A stretch of DNA of 51,388 nucleotides from Akkermansia sp. (GCA_024405435.1 JAKSOU010000011.1:1-51388), one strand, 5' to 3'. Counted from the first letter of the stretch, positions 1 through 8,531 are shown. Notes: generated by a model not told the origin, from the sequence alone. Made by a program: numbers and translations.

Positions 1-18
1 AGTATTCCAAATACTGTA
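1..18. repeat. Left-truncated copy of the CAGTATT/AATACTG palindrome
   Basis: The window opens with AGTATT-cca-AATACT followed by GTAG, the inner part of the palindrome that also occurs at 34657-34677, 37011-37031, 37168-37189, 39804-39823 and 39961-39981. Its left arm lies outside the window. In the other copies the palindrome bounds a small element; whether it does so here cannot be seen. Confidence 0.6.
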
Positions 19-99
19 GTAGGGGCTACCCGCCGCCGTGCGGGGGCGTGCAATGGTGGGAGGTAACGGGCGTGTGTCGATGAAAAGGGAATCCCGCCA

Positions 100-338
100 G
101 ACACCCCACAGGTTGACACCATGTGGCTACGCATAGGAGAACACCGCCCCCTGCCTGCGGCAGGGTGGGGTTCAATGTTAGCGCGCCTATCGGCGCGCGG
201 TATCATGTTTCATCTGGCATGTTGCCAGATGAAACTCACTCGCATCCGCGCCGGATGGCGCGGCAAGATACAGGCGCCCCTCCCGAAGGGGGCGGCGCAA
301 TCTTATATGTAGCCACAGGTGTCAACCTGTGGGGTGTC
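100..338. repeat. Hairpin-rich intergenic repeat bounded by 30-nt inverted arms
   Basis: Positions 100-130 and 309-338 are inverted copies of each other, differing only near one end, and enclose about 180 nt that is itself a string of hairpins. The clearest is at 207-235, a perfect 13-bp stem with a 3-nt loop containing CATCTGGCA/TGCCAGATG. Further short stems lie at 181-198 (GCGCGCC/GGCGCGC) and at 250-290. Short ORFs here are artefacts of the palindromes. The CATCTGGC/GCCAGATG stem recurs at 46723-46745, so this is part of a dispersed repeat family. No gene is supported in 1-350. Confidence 0.7.
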
Positions 339-350
339 CCCCTCCGCATG

Positions 351-1202
351 TCAATCCCCATAACTCCGCCCGTCAGGGCCGGAGTGGTTCGTGGCACCAA
401 GGGTTGCATCTCTCATGCCCCCGTTGGCACCAACCATTGCATCCCCGTATTCCACGCTGTGCAGATAGAGGCCAGCGGCGGGTGCGCCGTAGCGTGTCTT
501 CTCACCCAGGGGATCGGTGAGCATGGCTTGCAGCTCTGCAAGCGTGGTGCGGCCCAGGGCCACCTGGTGCGCGGAGCCCACGAGCAGGCGGACCATGCGG
601 TACATGAAACCGTTTCCGCGCAGGCGGATGCGCAGCAAATCACCCTTGCGCTCGCAGGTGGCGGAATGGATGGTGCGCAGGTAGAAATCCGCGGGCGGGT
701 CCTGCGGCTCGTTGCCGCGGTTGGCGGCGAAGCGCCGGAAGTCGTGTTCGCCCACGAAACACTGCAGCGCGCGCGCCATCAAATCTTCGTCCATGGGCTG
801 GGGGCGGTGCCACACGCGGCCCGCCAGGAAGGGGGAGCAGACGGGTGCGCGGTTGATGATGTATTCGTATGTTTTGGCGGTGGCGGAGAAGCGCGCGTGG
901 AAGTCGCGGTCCACCTCTTGCACGGCGAGGATGCGGATGGCGGCGGGCACGTTGGCGTTGATGGCGGCGAGCCAGTTCTGCGGCGCGAGCGAGCAGTCGT
1001 CCGGCACGTCCACATGGAAATGCTGGTCGCGCGCGTGCACACCGGCATCCGTGCGGCCGGCGGAGGAGATGCGCAGCTGCGTGTGCAGCACGTTCTCGAA
1101 CGCGGCCTCGATCACATCCTGCACGGTGTTGCCGCCGGGCTGGCTCTGCCAGCCGCGGAAGGGCTCGCCGTTGTAGGCGCAGGTGAAGTGCAGGCGCGGC
1201 AT
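351..1202 (-). CDS. truA: tRNA pseudouridine(38-40) synthase TruA
   Basis: TruA converts uridines 38-40 in the tRNA anticodon stem-loop to pseudouridine in the cytoplasm. The 283-residue product has the family signature AGRTDAGVHA, with the catalytic aspartate at about residue 52. It also has the N-terminal YNGEPFRGWQ segment, the central FxARFSATAKTYEY motif and the C-terminal FMYRMVRLLVG motif. The start is an ATG followed directly by MPRLHFTCAYNG, where TruA proteins normally begin. The usual C-terminus would be near GLYLHSVEYG. The last 25-30 residues (GGMRDATLGATNHS...) are encoded by a dispersed intergenic repeat that resembles sequence at 37530-37552, so the tail is probably an acquired, non-functional extension. 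The downstream side of the gene runs directly into the repeat cluster. The function is a confident family assignment. Confidence 0.93.
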   Translation of the reverse strand: MPRLHFTCAYNGEPFRGWQSQPGGNTVQDVIEAAFENVLHTQLRISSAGRTDAGVHARDQHFHVDVPDDCSLAPQNWLAAINANVPAAIRILAVQEVDRDFHARFSATAKTYEYIINRAPVCSPFLAGRVWHRPQPMDEDLMARALQCFVGEHDFRRFAANRGNEPQDPPADFYLRTIHSATCERKGDLLRIRLRGNGFMYRMVRLLVGSAHQVALGRTTLAELQAMLTDPLGEKTRYGAPAAGLYLHSVEYGDAMVGANGGMRDATLGATNHSGPDGRSYGD

Positions 1203-1220
1203 GCAATGCGTGTGGGTTCG

Positions 1221-1268
1221 GTTTCAGAAAAAGGCCGCAGGCTCCGTTGCGCGGAAACCTGCGGCCTT
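1221..1268 (-). terminator. Rho-independent terminator of the 1295-2071 lipoprotein gene
   Basis: Arms AAGGCCGCAGG (1231-1241) and CCTGCGGCCTT (1258-1268) form an 11-bp stem. Read on the minus strand, the stem is followed by TTTTTCTG. It lies 26 nt after the lipoprotein stop and just before the truA start, so truA is probably transcribed separately. Confidence 0.8.
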
Positions 1269-1294
1269 GGAAAGGGGTCTTGCGGTTGCCCGGT

Positions 1295-2071
1295 TTACAC
1301 GTCGATGTCCGCGCTGTCCTCCTCGGAGTCGTCGTCTGCAGCGGGTTCCGGTTCCTCATCGGCAGCAGGCTCCTCATCGGCAGCGGGAGCGGGCGGGGTT
1401 GCGGGCTCCTCTGCGGCGGCGGGCTCAGCGGCGGGGGCTTCCTCCTCCTCAGCGGCGGGGGCCTGCTCTGCGGGCACCTCCACCAGGTCCTCGGAATCCC
1501 AGTAGGCGCCGCGCTGCTCCACATCCGCCACGTAGGACAGGGCGTCCACCATGGCCTCGGAGCCGTAGCACTCCGCGAATGCGGGCGGGTTGTTGTTCTG
1601 GCGGGAAGTGGGGTTCTTCATGTACTCGTTGCCCTTCTTCAGGGCATCCGCCACCTTGGCGTCCGCACCGGCGCCGGCGTTCGCGCCCACCGTCTGCAGC
1701 AGGCGGGTGTCGTCGATATCGCCATCGGAGCTGGTGACGGGCTTGCTGGCGCGCACGCGGCCAATCTCCTTGGCAAGCGCGGTGACAGCGGCCACGTAGT
1801 CTGCGGGGCCGCCCTGCTCCACGGGCTTCACGCTATCGGCCAGGGGGTTGTAGTTCAGGCTGAGCACCTGCGCGGCGGCGTTCTGGAAACGCGTGTTGAG
1901 CACCTTCACGCGCGGCGCGGCGGCCTCCGCCGTCTTGTAGTCCGTCACCTTCTGGAGCTCGGCCGTAAGGTCCTCGGCAAGCTGCTGAGCGGATTCCGTC
2001 TCCTTCTGGCAGGAGGTGAACAGGCCCATGGCAAGCATGGCGCAAGCGGGAATGAGGAAAATTCGTTTCAT
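1295..2071 (-). CDS. Hypothetical lipoprotein with acidic Ala/Pro/Glu tail
   Basis: The 258-residue product begins with a lipoprotein signal peptide (MKRIFLIPACAMLAMGLFTSC), with Cys at about residue 21 as the likely lipidation site. A helical, alanine-rich body of unknown fold follows at about residues 22-190. The last 60 or so residues are a low-complexity tail of Ala, Pro, Glu and Asp (for example AEEEEAPAAEPAAAEEPA) ending in DSEEDSADIDV. The strong negative charge suggests a disordered periplasmic spacer or a cation- or protein-binding surface, but no family was recognised. A promoter lies at 2093-2121 and a terminator at 1221-1268, so the gene appears monocistronic. The lipoprotein call is solid; the function is unknown. 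Confidence 0.75.
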   Translation of the reverse strand: MKRIFLIPACAMLAMGLFTSCQKETESAQQLAEDLTAELQKVTDYKTAEAAAPRVKVLNTRFQNAAAQVLSLNYNPLADSVKPVEQGGPADYVAAVTALAKEIGRVRASKPVTSSDGDIDDTRLLQTVGANAGAGADAKVADALKKGNEYMKNPTSRQNNNPPAFAECYGSEAMVDALSYVADVEQRGAYWDSEDLVEVPAEQAPAAEEEEAPAAEPAAAEEPATPPAPAADEEPAADEEPEPAADDDSEEDSADIDV

Positions 2072-2092
2072 GGAAAGATAAAGTCTACGCTA

Positions 2093-2121
2093 AAGTTATC
2101 AGGATTCTCACCGCATGTCAA
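2093..2121 (-). promoter_or_regulatory. Promoter of the 1295-2071 lipoprotein gene
   Basis: On the minus strand TTGACA (2121-2116) is followed, after 17 nt, by TAACTT (2098-2093). The implied leader is about 16 nt, so this is a short conventional leader, unlike the leaderless promoters elsewhere in the window. Confidence 0.6.
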
Positions 2122-2186
2122 GGCAAAGTGTGGGGGTTTTCAAAAAAAATCGTGTTTGCGCTCCGATGGGCGGAGTTGGGTTGCAA

Positions 2187-2216
2187 ATTAGGATTAAGAT
2201 TAGGATTGGGATTAGG
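2187..2216. repeat. Hexamer array, consensus ATTAGG, five units
   Basis: Five consecutive hexamers read ATTAGG, ATTAAG, ATTAGG, ATTGGG, ATTAGG. The array lies 34 nt beyond the stop of the GNAT gene, in otherwise GC-rich DNA. The same hexamer makes both arms of the hairpin at 18532-18597. Confidence 0.85.
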
Positions 2217-2249
2217 AAGAGGGTTCGGCGGGGCTGGCGAATGCCGCCG

Positions 2250-2726
2250 TTATTTGTCCGGCAGCAGGTCCGCGTAAATCCCCGGTGTGGAGCCGGGGAT
2301 TTCCACGGCGCCGACCCATTTCTTGTAGAGCTCCACGGGGCCCGCGCCGCCGAGGATTCCGTATGCGAAGCCCATGTTGCGGAGCTGCTCCAGGGCGGTG
2401 ACCATGAGGGCTTTCCCCACGCCGAGGCCGCGCGCCTTCTCACCCACGCCCATGGGGCCGATGAAGCCGCGGGCGGTGGTATCATAGCAGACGAAGCCGA
2501 TGATTTCCCTGTTGCGCGTGGCGATGAAGCAGCCGATGGGCTGGTGGCCCATGGCCACCTTGCACTCGCTGACCCACTTGGGGCTGAAGTTGCGCTGCAC
2601 GAAATCCACGAGGCAGTGGCGCTCATACGGGTTGCAGAGGCGCAGCAGCACCCCCTTCTCCGCCAGCGCGGCGCGCAGCGGTGCGCCTTCCGGCAGGTCG
2701 TACAGCCGTACTATCATGTCTATCAT
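2250..2726 (-). CDS. GNAT-family N-acetyltransferase
   Basis: The protein is about 158 residues. The C-terminal half carries the acetyl-CoA binding motif of the GNAT fold, GVGEKARGLGVGKALM (R-x-x-G-x-G type), preceded by the beta strand IIGFVCYDTTARGFIGP. The C-terminus (YKKWVGAVEIPGSTPGIY) matches the usual GNAT end, where a Tyr near the cofactor serves as general acid. Two ATGs are possible, MIDMIV at 2726 and the inner Met at 2717. I chose the first; neither has a good Shine-Dalgarno sequence. Frame-open sequence further upstream overlaps a terminator and is not coding. It lies downstream of the 2822-3889 gene but after that gene's terminator, so it is probably transcribed on its own. The substrate cannot be predicted. 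Confidence 0.8.
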   Translation of the reverse strand: MIDMIVRLYDLPEGAPLRAALAEKGVLLRLCNPYERHCLVDFVQRNFSPKWVSECKVAMGHQPIGCFIATRNREIIGFVCYDTTARGFIGPMGVGEKARGLGVGKALMVTALEQLRNMGFAYGILGGAGPVELYKKWVGAVEIPGSTPGIYADLLPDK

Positions 2727-2760
2727 AATCGTTCGTAATGTTCCGGTTGGTTGTTGGCAG

Positions 2761-2793
2761 AAAAAGGGCGGAGCCCCATGGCGGGGCCCCGCC
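2761..2793 (-). terminator. Terminator of the ExbB/ExbD/TPR operon
   Basis: GGCGGAGCCCC and GGGGCCCCGCC flank a 4-6 nt loop. On the minus strand the stem is followed by CTTTTTC. It lies 28 nt after the stop of the 2822-3889 gene, the last gene of the leftward operon starting at 9371. Confidence 0.8.
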
Positions 2794-2821
2794 GGAAACG
2801 GGATGGAATGCGTGCGGCAGC

Positions 2822-3889
2822 CTACTTGGCGGCTTCCGCGGGCTGTTCCTCTGCGGGCTTCTCTTCCGCCTGGCCCTCGTCCGCGGATGCGGCGCGGTCC
2901 TTGGCGGTGTTGTAGAAGCTCTCGGCCAGCTTGTCGATGAGCGGATCCTTGCCGCCCATGTCGTACACGTTCTTCATCAAGTGCGCCATGGCCACGGCAT
3001 CGCGGTAGTCCGCGGGCAGGTCGCTCCAGGCCTTGGAGCTGAGCACCTTGCCGGCCTTGGCCACATGCTGCGGCACGCCGGGCATGGCGGCCAGGATGTG
3101 CAGGGAGCGGATGAGGGCATCCTCCTGCATGGGCCAGATGTTGCCATGCACGCCCACCACGCACTGGCAGAAGTTGTCCACGGCCTTGCTGGCATCCGCG
3201 CGGTGCTCCGGGGTGATTTCACCCTGCAGCTCCGCGGCGGGCACCTTGGAGGCGTACACGCGGCCCAGCGCATAGCGCAGCCAGGCGTAGGTCTCCGTGT
3301 CCATGGCCTTTGCCTTGCTCTTGATGAGGTCCTCCACCTCCGTCTTGAGGGTGGCGAGGGAGGCTGCATCGTCCTTCACGCCGGCCATCACCTTGGCGGC
3401 CTGGTAGCGCAGCTTGTCTGCGGAGGTGAGCTTGGTGGCGCCGGGGAAGGTTCCGGTGAGGGCATCCAGCGCGCCCCAGTCCATCTGGCGCACGGCGCAG
3501 TTGAGCTCCGCCAGGGCGGCGGTGGTGGCGGGGTTGCCCGGCAGGTTGCCGAACGCCACGTACTTGGTGCGGCAGGCAGCCAGCCCCTTGCGCGCGTCCG
3601 CCAGCTCGTTGGAGCGGTAGTCCGTGAGCGCGGAGGCCAGGTCCGCCGGCGTCATGATGTAGAACACCTTGCAGGCGGCCACGGGCTGGGCCAGAATGGT
3701 ATCCGTGCCCTTCTGCTTGTACTGGTAGTTGTCGCCATCCGCGCCGACGAGTTCGACGGTGCCGAGCTTCTGGCCGGGGGCCTGAACGACGGCGGTGAGC
3801 TTGACGGCGCCGGGCTGCTGCGCGGGGGCGAGCTGGAAGGAGCCTGCCAGGGCAGCGATGGCGAAACCGATGATGTTGCGAGTCTTCAT
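2822..3889 (-). CDS. Exported protein of unknown function, last gene of the exbB operon
   Basis: The 355-residue product starts with a signal peptide (MKTRNIIGFAIAALAGSFQLAPAQ). An N-terminal segment at about residues 28-75 looks like a small beta-rich domain (VKLTAVVQAPGQKLGTVELV). The rest is alpha-helical and alanine-rich, with TPR-like helix pairs but no clear repeat register. A Glu/Pro/Ala-rich tail (GQAEEKPAEEQPAEAAK) closes the protein. The start lies 24 nt past the stop of the large TPR gene, so the two are co-transcribed. The context suggests a periplasmic partner of the ExbB/ExbD motor together with the TPR protein. No named family was recognised. Confidence 0.75.
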   Translation of the reverse strand: MKTRNIIGFAIAALAGSFQLAPAQQPGAVKLTAVVQAPGQKLGTVELVGADGDNYQYKQKGTDTILAQPVAACKVFYIMTPADLASALTDYRSNELADARKGLAACRTKYVAFGNLPGNPATTAALAELNCAVRQMDWGALDALTGTFPGATKLTSADKLRYQAAKVMAGVKDDAASLATLKTEVEDLIKSKAKAMDTETYAWLRYALGRVYASKVPAAELQGEITPEHRADASKAVDNFCQCVVGVHGNIWPMQEDALIRSLHILAAMPGVPQHVAKAGKVLSSKAWSDLPADYRDAVAMAHLMKNVYDMGGKDPLIDKLAESFYNTAKDRAASADEGQAEEKPAEEQPAEAAK

Positions 3890-3913
3890 AATCGTGTCAA
3901 ATGATGGATTGTT

Positions 3914-6900
3914 TTAGTTGTTCTCGAGTTTGCGCTGGAAGTCCTTGCCTTCCTTGTCCTCCCTCTGCACGGCCGCGTCGGCGCTGTATTCGGCCACCTT
4001 GGCCACCACCTTGTTGTAGGCGTCGCGGTCGGAGGCGGTCATCTTGTCCTCCAGCTTGGAGCGCTTGATGAGGTTGACGTAGTTCTGTCCGGTGCTCCAG
4101 GCGGTCCAGCGGTCGGAGGCCTTGAAGTTGCCCTTGATACGGTCGCCGGAGCTGGGGGTGTTGCGCTTCCAGAAGAGCTCCATGGCGGCCACGCAGGCGG
4201 GAGCGGAGAAGCTGATCTGGTTGCGGTTCTGGTTGAACACGTTCATGTAGGTGAGCAGGGCGTTCTTGATATCGCCGCACTGGTCGTACGCCTTGCCCAG
4301 CAGCATCATCATCTGCAGGCGCTCCTTGTTGTTGCCGCGGGTGCTCTTGAGGTAGAGCGCGGCGGCGTCCCTGGCCTTCTCATAGTTGCCGTTGCGGGAG
4401 TAGAGTTCCGCGAGGCCCTCCATGGCGGGGATGGTCTGGGTGGTGACGGGGCCTGAGGAGACCTGCTCATAGAGCTTGATGGCCTCCTTCTGCTGTTCCG
4501 GGTTCTTGGAGAAGGCGAGGGCGTTTGCCTTGCCGAGGGTGGCCTCCGCCACGCGGTCGCGGCGGCGGTTGATCACGGAATCGTAGTAGGAGATGGCCGT
4601 GTCGATCTCGTTCTGCTTGGTGGAGGGGTCGTCAAAGCGGGAGACGTACTTGACGAGGTAGTCGCCCACCTGGACGGCGATGAAGCTGGTGAGGTCGTCC
4701 GGCTTGAAGGTGTTGGTCATGTCGCGGAATTCGCGCTCCACCTCCAGTGCCATGGCATCGCGCTTGGCGGGGTCGTCCTTGATGGAGGCCATCTCCTGGT
4801 TCATGGCGTTGATGAGCGCCATGCGCAGGATGGCGTTGGTGTACTTGTCGTCCGGGCTGATTTCGGAGAAGTCCTGCAGGAGGGCCTTCGTGTCCTTGGC
4901 GGGGATGGCGTCCTGATACTTGGCGGCGCCGGCCGTGTACTTGTCGATGTACGTGTTGATGGCCTTCTCCAGCTCGGGGTTGGTCTTGCCGCTCTTGTAG
5001 GCGCAGTTGGCCTCACGCACGATGATGCTGCGCAGGCCGTCCAACGCGGTCTTGAAGGTTTCGGCGTTGTTCTCCTTGTCCGCGCGGCTCACGCGCAGGC
5101 AGGCGGCGGGAAGCGAGTACACGCAGCCCTCGTAGTCCGCCTCGTTCCAGAAGCGTTCGTTGTAGCCCTGCACGCGCTTGGCCACGGCGGCCTCGTCCTC
5201 GCCCTCCAGGGGGATTTCCGGGCCGTAGGAATCCAGCCAGAAGAGGGCGTTGGAGAAGACGATGTCTTGCTTGGCGCCCTTCTCGTCCATGCGCTTCTTG
5301 GCGTTGTCTGCGCAGCGCTCCAGGATCTTGATGGCTTCCGGCTTCACGGTCTGGTCCGGGTCTGCAATGAGGATGGCTGCGGCCTGCAGATCCGCGTTGG
5401 GCGCGAAATCGCCGTCCGGCCACTGCTCCACGATGGTCTTGCAGTATGCGAGGGCCTGCTGGTTGAGCTTGGCGGCCTCTGCCTCCTCTGCCTGGCGCGC
5501 CATGCGGGTAAGGGCCTCCACGGCGGCGTAGTGCATGTTGGGGGAGAGTGCGTTCTCCTTGAGGTCGTACTCCGGGTTGCGCTCCTTGTAGCGCTTGAAG
5601 ACCTCCATGGCCTGGTCCAGGTGCTTGCCGTCGAGGCTGGCCAGCTTCATGTGGCTATCCATGAGATAGTAGAAGGTGGTGATGTTGTAGTACTTGGCCT
5701 TGTCCGGCTTGAGGGCGCTCTTGCCGCTGGCCTCCAGGCCGCCGCTGTGCAGCAGCTCCTCCGCCTTCTTCACCACCTCCTCGTAGTTCTTGAGGTTGTG
5801 CAGCGCGGCGATGATGGCGAACTGGGCGGACACGTAGTACTGGTTGGTCACGTCGTCCTGGAAGAGCTTCATCACCTCTTCCGAGGCGGGGATGACGCCC
5901 TCCCAGTCCTTGTCCTTGAGCAGGCGGCCCATCTTGTTGACGGCAATGTTCTTGGCCTTGTCGCCGCCAAGCTCGTCGCCCTGGCCCTGCACCTTCTCGA
6001 TGTACTTGTCGCCGGTTTCCTGGTCTCCCGTGGCGTAGCAGAGCTGGGCCAGCTGGAAGTAGTTGTTGTTGAGCATTTCCACCGTCTTGTTGTCCTTGTC
6101 GGTCTGCACCAGGTCCTTGTAGCGGTCCACGAGGATCTGGTAGCCGGCCTTGGCGAGGCGGCTGCTCTGCATGGTGAGCGCCATGTTGGCGGTGGAGAGC
6201 ACGGCGTAGCCGTCAAGGTCGCGGTGGTCGCCCTCCAGCTTCTTGTAGGCTTCCGTGAGCTTCTTGGGGTGCTCCGGGACCATGCGCACGCCGGTTCCGG
6301 AATCCGTGAAGGCCTTGGCGCTCTTGCCGATGGCCTTGTTCTGTGCGGCCAGCGCGGTGCGGATGGTCACCATGTCCGGCACCAGGCCGAAGAGGCAGTT
6401 GGCGGAGTGCGCGGCTTCCGCGGCGGAGGCCACGTCGTTGGCCTTCATGGCCTTGTCCGCGGCCATGGTAGCCTTGATGCCGTTGTTGAGGTACTTGTCC
6501 GCGTAGCGCGCGGCGCGTGCGGGGTCCATGTTGTAGCTGGCGGGGCTGGTGGAGATAATCTTGTAGACCCAGCCGGCGGTTTCCGGGTGCTCCATGGCGA
6601 TGCGGGCCACGGTGTTGAGTCCGGTCATGGCCATGTCGTCCGGCAGCTTGCCCTTGGCCTTGCGGGCCTTCTCCAGGTACTCGCCGGCCTTCTTGAAGTC
6701 CGGCGTGGGCTGGAGCATGTACGCCTGCACCAGCATGAAGCACACGCGGCCGTCCAGCTTCTGCTTCTTCTCCAGCGCGCTCACCTTGTTCTTCTGGAGC
6801 ATGTTGTAGTACTCCTCCAGCAGGGGGATGGCGGCCTCCAGCTTGGTCTTGTCGCCGGCGGCCTCCTCTGTGCCGCTGCCCAGCATGTACAGGCTCAAGC

Positions 6901-7309
6901 CCTGCTGGAACACGGCGTAGGTGCGGCGCGCCTCGAACACCTCGTACTGCTGCGGCGCGTTCAGCTTCACCGCGTCCAGGAAGGTTTTCTCCGTGAACAT
7001 CTTGTTGTCCGCGTACGCCTTGTAGGCCTTGTACGCGCCATCGTAGTCCGCCGCCTTGTACAGCGTGTCAGCCTTCTCCCAGGCGTAGAACGGCAGCACC
7101 CAGCGGAACTGCTTGGCTATCGTTGAATTCGGGTCGCCGAACTTGGTGAGTATCTTGTCGCACAGCTCCACGGCGTCCTGCACCTTGCCTGCGGCGGCGA
7201 GGTCCTGCACCTGCTTGAGTGCGGAGACGGGGTCCTGGGCGTGGCAGACGCAGGGCACGGTGAGTGCCATGGCCGCGAGCACGGAAATTCCGGTAATGTG
7301 GTTGTTCAT
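3914..7309 (-). CDS. Large secreted TPR-repeat protein of the ExbB/ExbD operon
   Basis: From the ATG at 7309 the product is 1131 residues with a signal peptide (MNNHITGISVLAAMALTVPCVCHAQDP). Open frame upstream of 7309 overlaps an intercistronic hairpin and is rejected. The mature protein is almost entirely helical, with many degenerate tetratricopeptide-like units such as AGKVQDAVELCDKIL, YATGDQETGDKYIEKVQ, LKNYEEVVKKAEELL and YSRNGNYEKARDAAALYL. Such proteins usually scaffold complexes. In Planctomycetes and Verrucomicrobiota, TPR proteins of this kind often follow exbB/exbD genes, where they may take the place of TonB/TolA-YbgF-like periplasmic partners (inference). It lies 111 nt after exbD2, with a hairpin between, and 24 nt before the next gene. 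The TPR fold call is good; the specific role is unknown. Confidence 0.8.
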   Translation of the reverse strand: MNNHITGISVLAAMALTVPCVCHAQDPVSALKQVQDLAAAGKVQDAVELCDKILTKFGDPNSTIAKQFRWVLPFYAWEKADTLYKAADYDGAYKAYKAYADNKMFTEKTFLDAVKLNAPQQYEVFEARRTYAVFQQGLSLYMLGSGTEEAAGDKTKLEAAIPLLEEYYNMLQKNKVSALEKKQKLDGRVCFMLVQAYMLQPTPDFKKAGEYLEKARKAKGKLPDDMAMTGLNTVARIAMEHPETAGWVYKIISTSPASYNMDPARAARYADKYLNNGIKATMAADKAMKANDVASAAEAAHSANCLFGLVPDMVTIRTALAAQNKAIGKSAKAFTDSGTGVRMVPEHPKKLTEAYKKLEGDHRDLDGYAVLSTANMALTMQSSRLAKAGYQILVDRYKDLVQTDKDNKTVEMLNNNYFQLAQLCYATGDQETGDKYIEKVQGQGDELGGDKAKNIAVNKMGRLLKDKDWEGVIPASEEVMKLFQDDVTNQYYVSAQFAIIAALHNLKNYEEVVKKAEELLHSGGLEASGKSALKPDKAKYYNITTFYYLMDSHMKLASLDGKHLDQAMEVFKRYKERNPEYDLKENALSPNMHYAAVEALTRMARQAEEAEAAKLNQQALAYCKTIVEQWPDGDFAPNADLQAAAILIADPDQTVKPEAIKILERCADNAKKRMDEKGAKQDIVFSNALFWLDSYGPEIPLEGEDEAAVAKRVQGYNERFWNEADYEGCVYSLPAACLRVSRADKENNAETFKTALDGLRSIIVREANCAYKSGKTNPELEKAINTYIDKYTAGAAKYQDAIPAKDTKALLQDFSEISPDDKYTNAILRMALINAMNQEMASIKDDPAKRDAMALEVEREFRDMTNTFKPDDLTSFIAVQVGDYLVKYVSRFDDPSTKQNEIDTAISYYDSVINRRRDRVAEATLGKANALAFSKNPEQQKEAIKLYEQVSSGPVTTQTIPAMEGLAELYSRNGNYEKARDAAALYLKSTRGNNKERLQMMMLLGKAYDQCGDIKNALLTYMNVFNQNRNQISFSAPACVAAMELFWKRNTPSSGDRIKGNFKASDRWTAWSTGQNYVNLIKRSKLEDKMTASDRDAYNKVVAKVAEYSADAAVQREDKEGKDFQRKLENN

Positions 7310-7350
7310 GATAATGGGGATGATGTTGTTGAAGCGGGTTTGTGAATAAA

Positions 7351-7389
7351 GGAGGGGAGCTGCGGAACAGTGCCGCCCGGCTCCCCTCC
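7351..7389 (-). terminator. Intercistronic hairpin between exbD2 and the TPR gene
   Basis: GGAGGGGAGC (7351-7360) pairs with GCTCCCCTCC (7380-7389). On the minus strand it is followed by only TTTATT. It may act as a partial terminator or mRNA-processing/stability element that sets different expression of the motor genes and the large TPR gene. Confidence 0.5.
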
Positions 7390-7420
7390 CCAATCGGTTG
7401 TAAATGAGGTTTCGGGTTGC

Positions 7421-7915
7421 TTACTCCTCACCGGCGGTGGTGTTCAGGCCCACGGTGTGGATGTCAGCCTCCGCCAAGGAGGCCATCACGTCCACGATGC
7501 GCTGGTGCGGTGCCTTCGCGTCGCCCATCACCATCACGATGGGGGTGGTGTCGGCGGCCTTCGCCTGGTCGTTCAGCGCCTTCAGGGACTCCACCAGGGT
7601 GTCCATCTTGCGCTGCTCGCGGAAGGCGGCGGTCTTGGGCTTGGCGTTGGCATCGTACGGGCCGCCCACGGTCATGTCACCGTTCCAGACGACGGAGCCG
7701 TCAGCGGAGACCTTGATGCGGCCGGGCTCCAGGGGAGGCGGCGTGGAGTTGGTGGTTTCCTGTGCGGGGATGCTGATGTCCAGCTTCTTCTCGCTCACCA
7801 GGGAGGTGGCCACCAGGAAGTAGATGAGCAGCAGGAAGCAGCAGTCGATCATCGAGGAGATGTTCATCTCCGGATCCTCCTGCTCCTCCGTCTTGATGTT
7901 CTTGTGTCTTGCCAT
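7421..7915 (-). CDS. exbD: ExbD/TolR-family biopolymer transport protein (second copy)
   Basis: This 164-residue protein has the ExbD layout: a short cytoplasmic N-terminus, one transmembrane helix at about residues 24-42 (CCFLLLIYFLVATSLV) and a periplasmic domain. The helix begins with MNISSMIDCCF. Asp24 corresponds to the essential proton-carrying aspartate of ExbD/TolR. The periplasmic part contains the family pattern in which an Ala/Asp-rich beta strand precedes ...QRIVDVMASLAEADIHTVGL. It starts 24 nt after the first exbD. With ExbB it would form an inner-membrane proton channel that energises a periplasmic partner; here the partner is probably the TPR protein. Two different ExbD paralogues beside one ExbB suggest a heteromeric stator. 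Confidence 0.88.
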   Translation of the reverse strand: MARHKNIKTEEQEDPEMNISSMIDCCFLLLIYFLVATSLVSEKKLDISIPAQETTNSTPPPLEPGRIKVSADGSVVWNGDMTVGGPYDANAKPKTAAFREQRKMDTLVESLKALNDQAKAADTTPIVMVMGDAKAPHQRIVDVMASLAEADIHTVGLNTTAGEE

Positions 7916-7939
7916 TTTCGCGTGAAATTTGCGGGTTCT

Positions 7940-8464
7940 TTACTTGGCGGGCAGCGTGCCGAACACCAGGTTGGATACACCGGCGCTCGCCGCGCACTTG
8001 ATTGCCTTGCACGTGCGCTCCCAAGGGGCGTCCTTGTCGCCGCGCAGGTAGATCTTGATGTCCTTGTCCTCCATCTTCTTCGCCTTCAGGCGCTCCTTCT
8101 CCTTCGTCACGTACTCGGTGAGCAGGTTCGCCTCGGCCTCCGTGTAGCCCACGTTCTTGGAGTTGTCGGACACGCCCCAGATCACATCCGTGCGGCCCTT
8201 GTAGTTCTTGCGGAGCTTGTCCTGGGCGTCCGTGTCCATCTTGGAGTAGTCCTTGAAGATGTTGATGACGATGCAGCCCTTGGCGTCCTTCATGTCGTTG
8301 CACGTGATGGCGCTGGGCATCCGCACGCTGGGGTCCTTGGAGACGGTGATCTGCGTGGCGTTCACCACGAAGAAAATCAGCAGCAGGAAGCAGCAGTCAA
8401 TCATGGGGGACATGTTGACCTCGCCCTTGACCTCTTCCGTGTCTCTAGCGTTCTTCTTAGCCAT
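7940..8464 (-). CDS. exbD: ExbD/TolR-family biopolymer transport protein (first copy)
   Basis: The 174-residue product has MSPMIDCCFLLLIFFVV at about residues 18-34, with Asp23 at the position of the conserved proton-relay aspartate. The periplasmic domain is unusual. It contains several cysteines (TCNDMKDAKGC and RTCKAIKCAASAG) that could form disulfides, and a lysine-rich helix (TKEKERLKAKKMEDKDIK) before the typical ExbD strand IYLRGDKDAPW. It lies 67 nt downstream of exbB and 24 nt upstream of exbD2. The ExbD call is firm; whether it serves TonB, Tol-Pal or another system cannot be told from sequence. Confidence 0.87.
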   Translation of the reverse strand: MAKKNARDTEEVKGEVNMSPMIDCCFLLLIFFVVNATQITVSKDPSVRMPSAITCNDMKDAKGCIVINIFKDYSKMDTDAQDKLRKNYKGRTDVIWGVSDNSKNVGYTEAEANLLTEYVTKEKERLKAKKMEDKDIKIYLRGDKDAPWERTCKAIKCAASAGVSNLVFGTLPAK

Positions 8465-8531
8465 GAGTGTAATTCGGCTTGGGATTCTCCCGCCGCCGGG
8501 AAATGGCGGCGGGCCTCACGGGCGGCAGGCC

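Noticed and set aside
121..312. Short open frames in the left repeat cluster
   Set aside because: They are created by palindromic repeats and lack start signals or family resemblance.
5267..7126. A 619-codon open frame on the plus strand
   Set aside because: It is antisense to the TPR gene and has the low-complexity Leu/Val/His composition of shadow frames.
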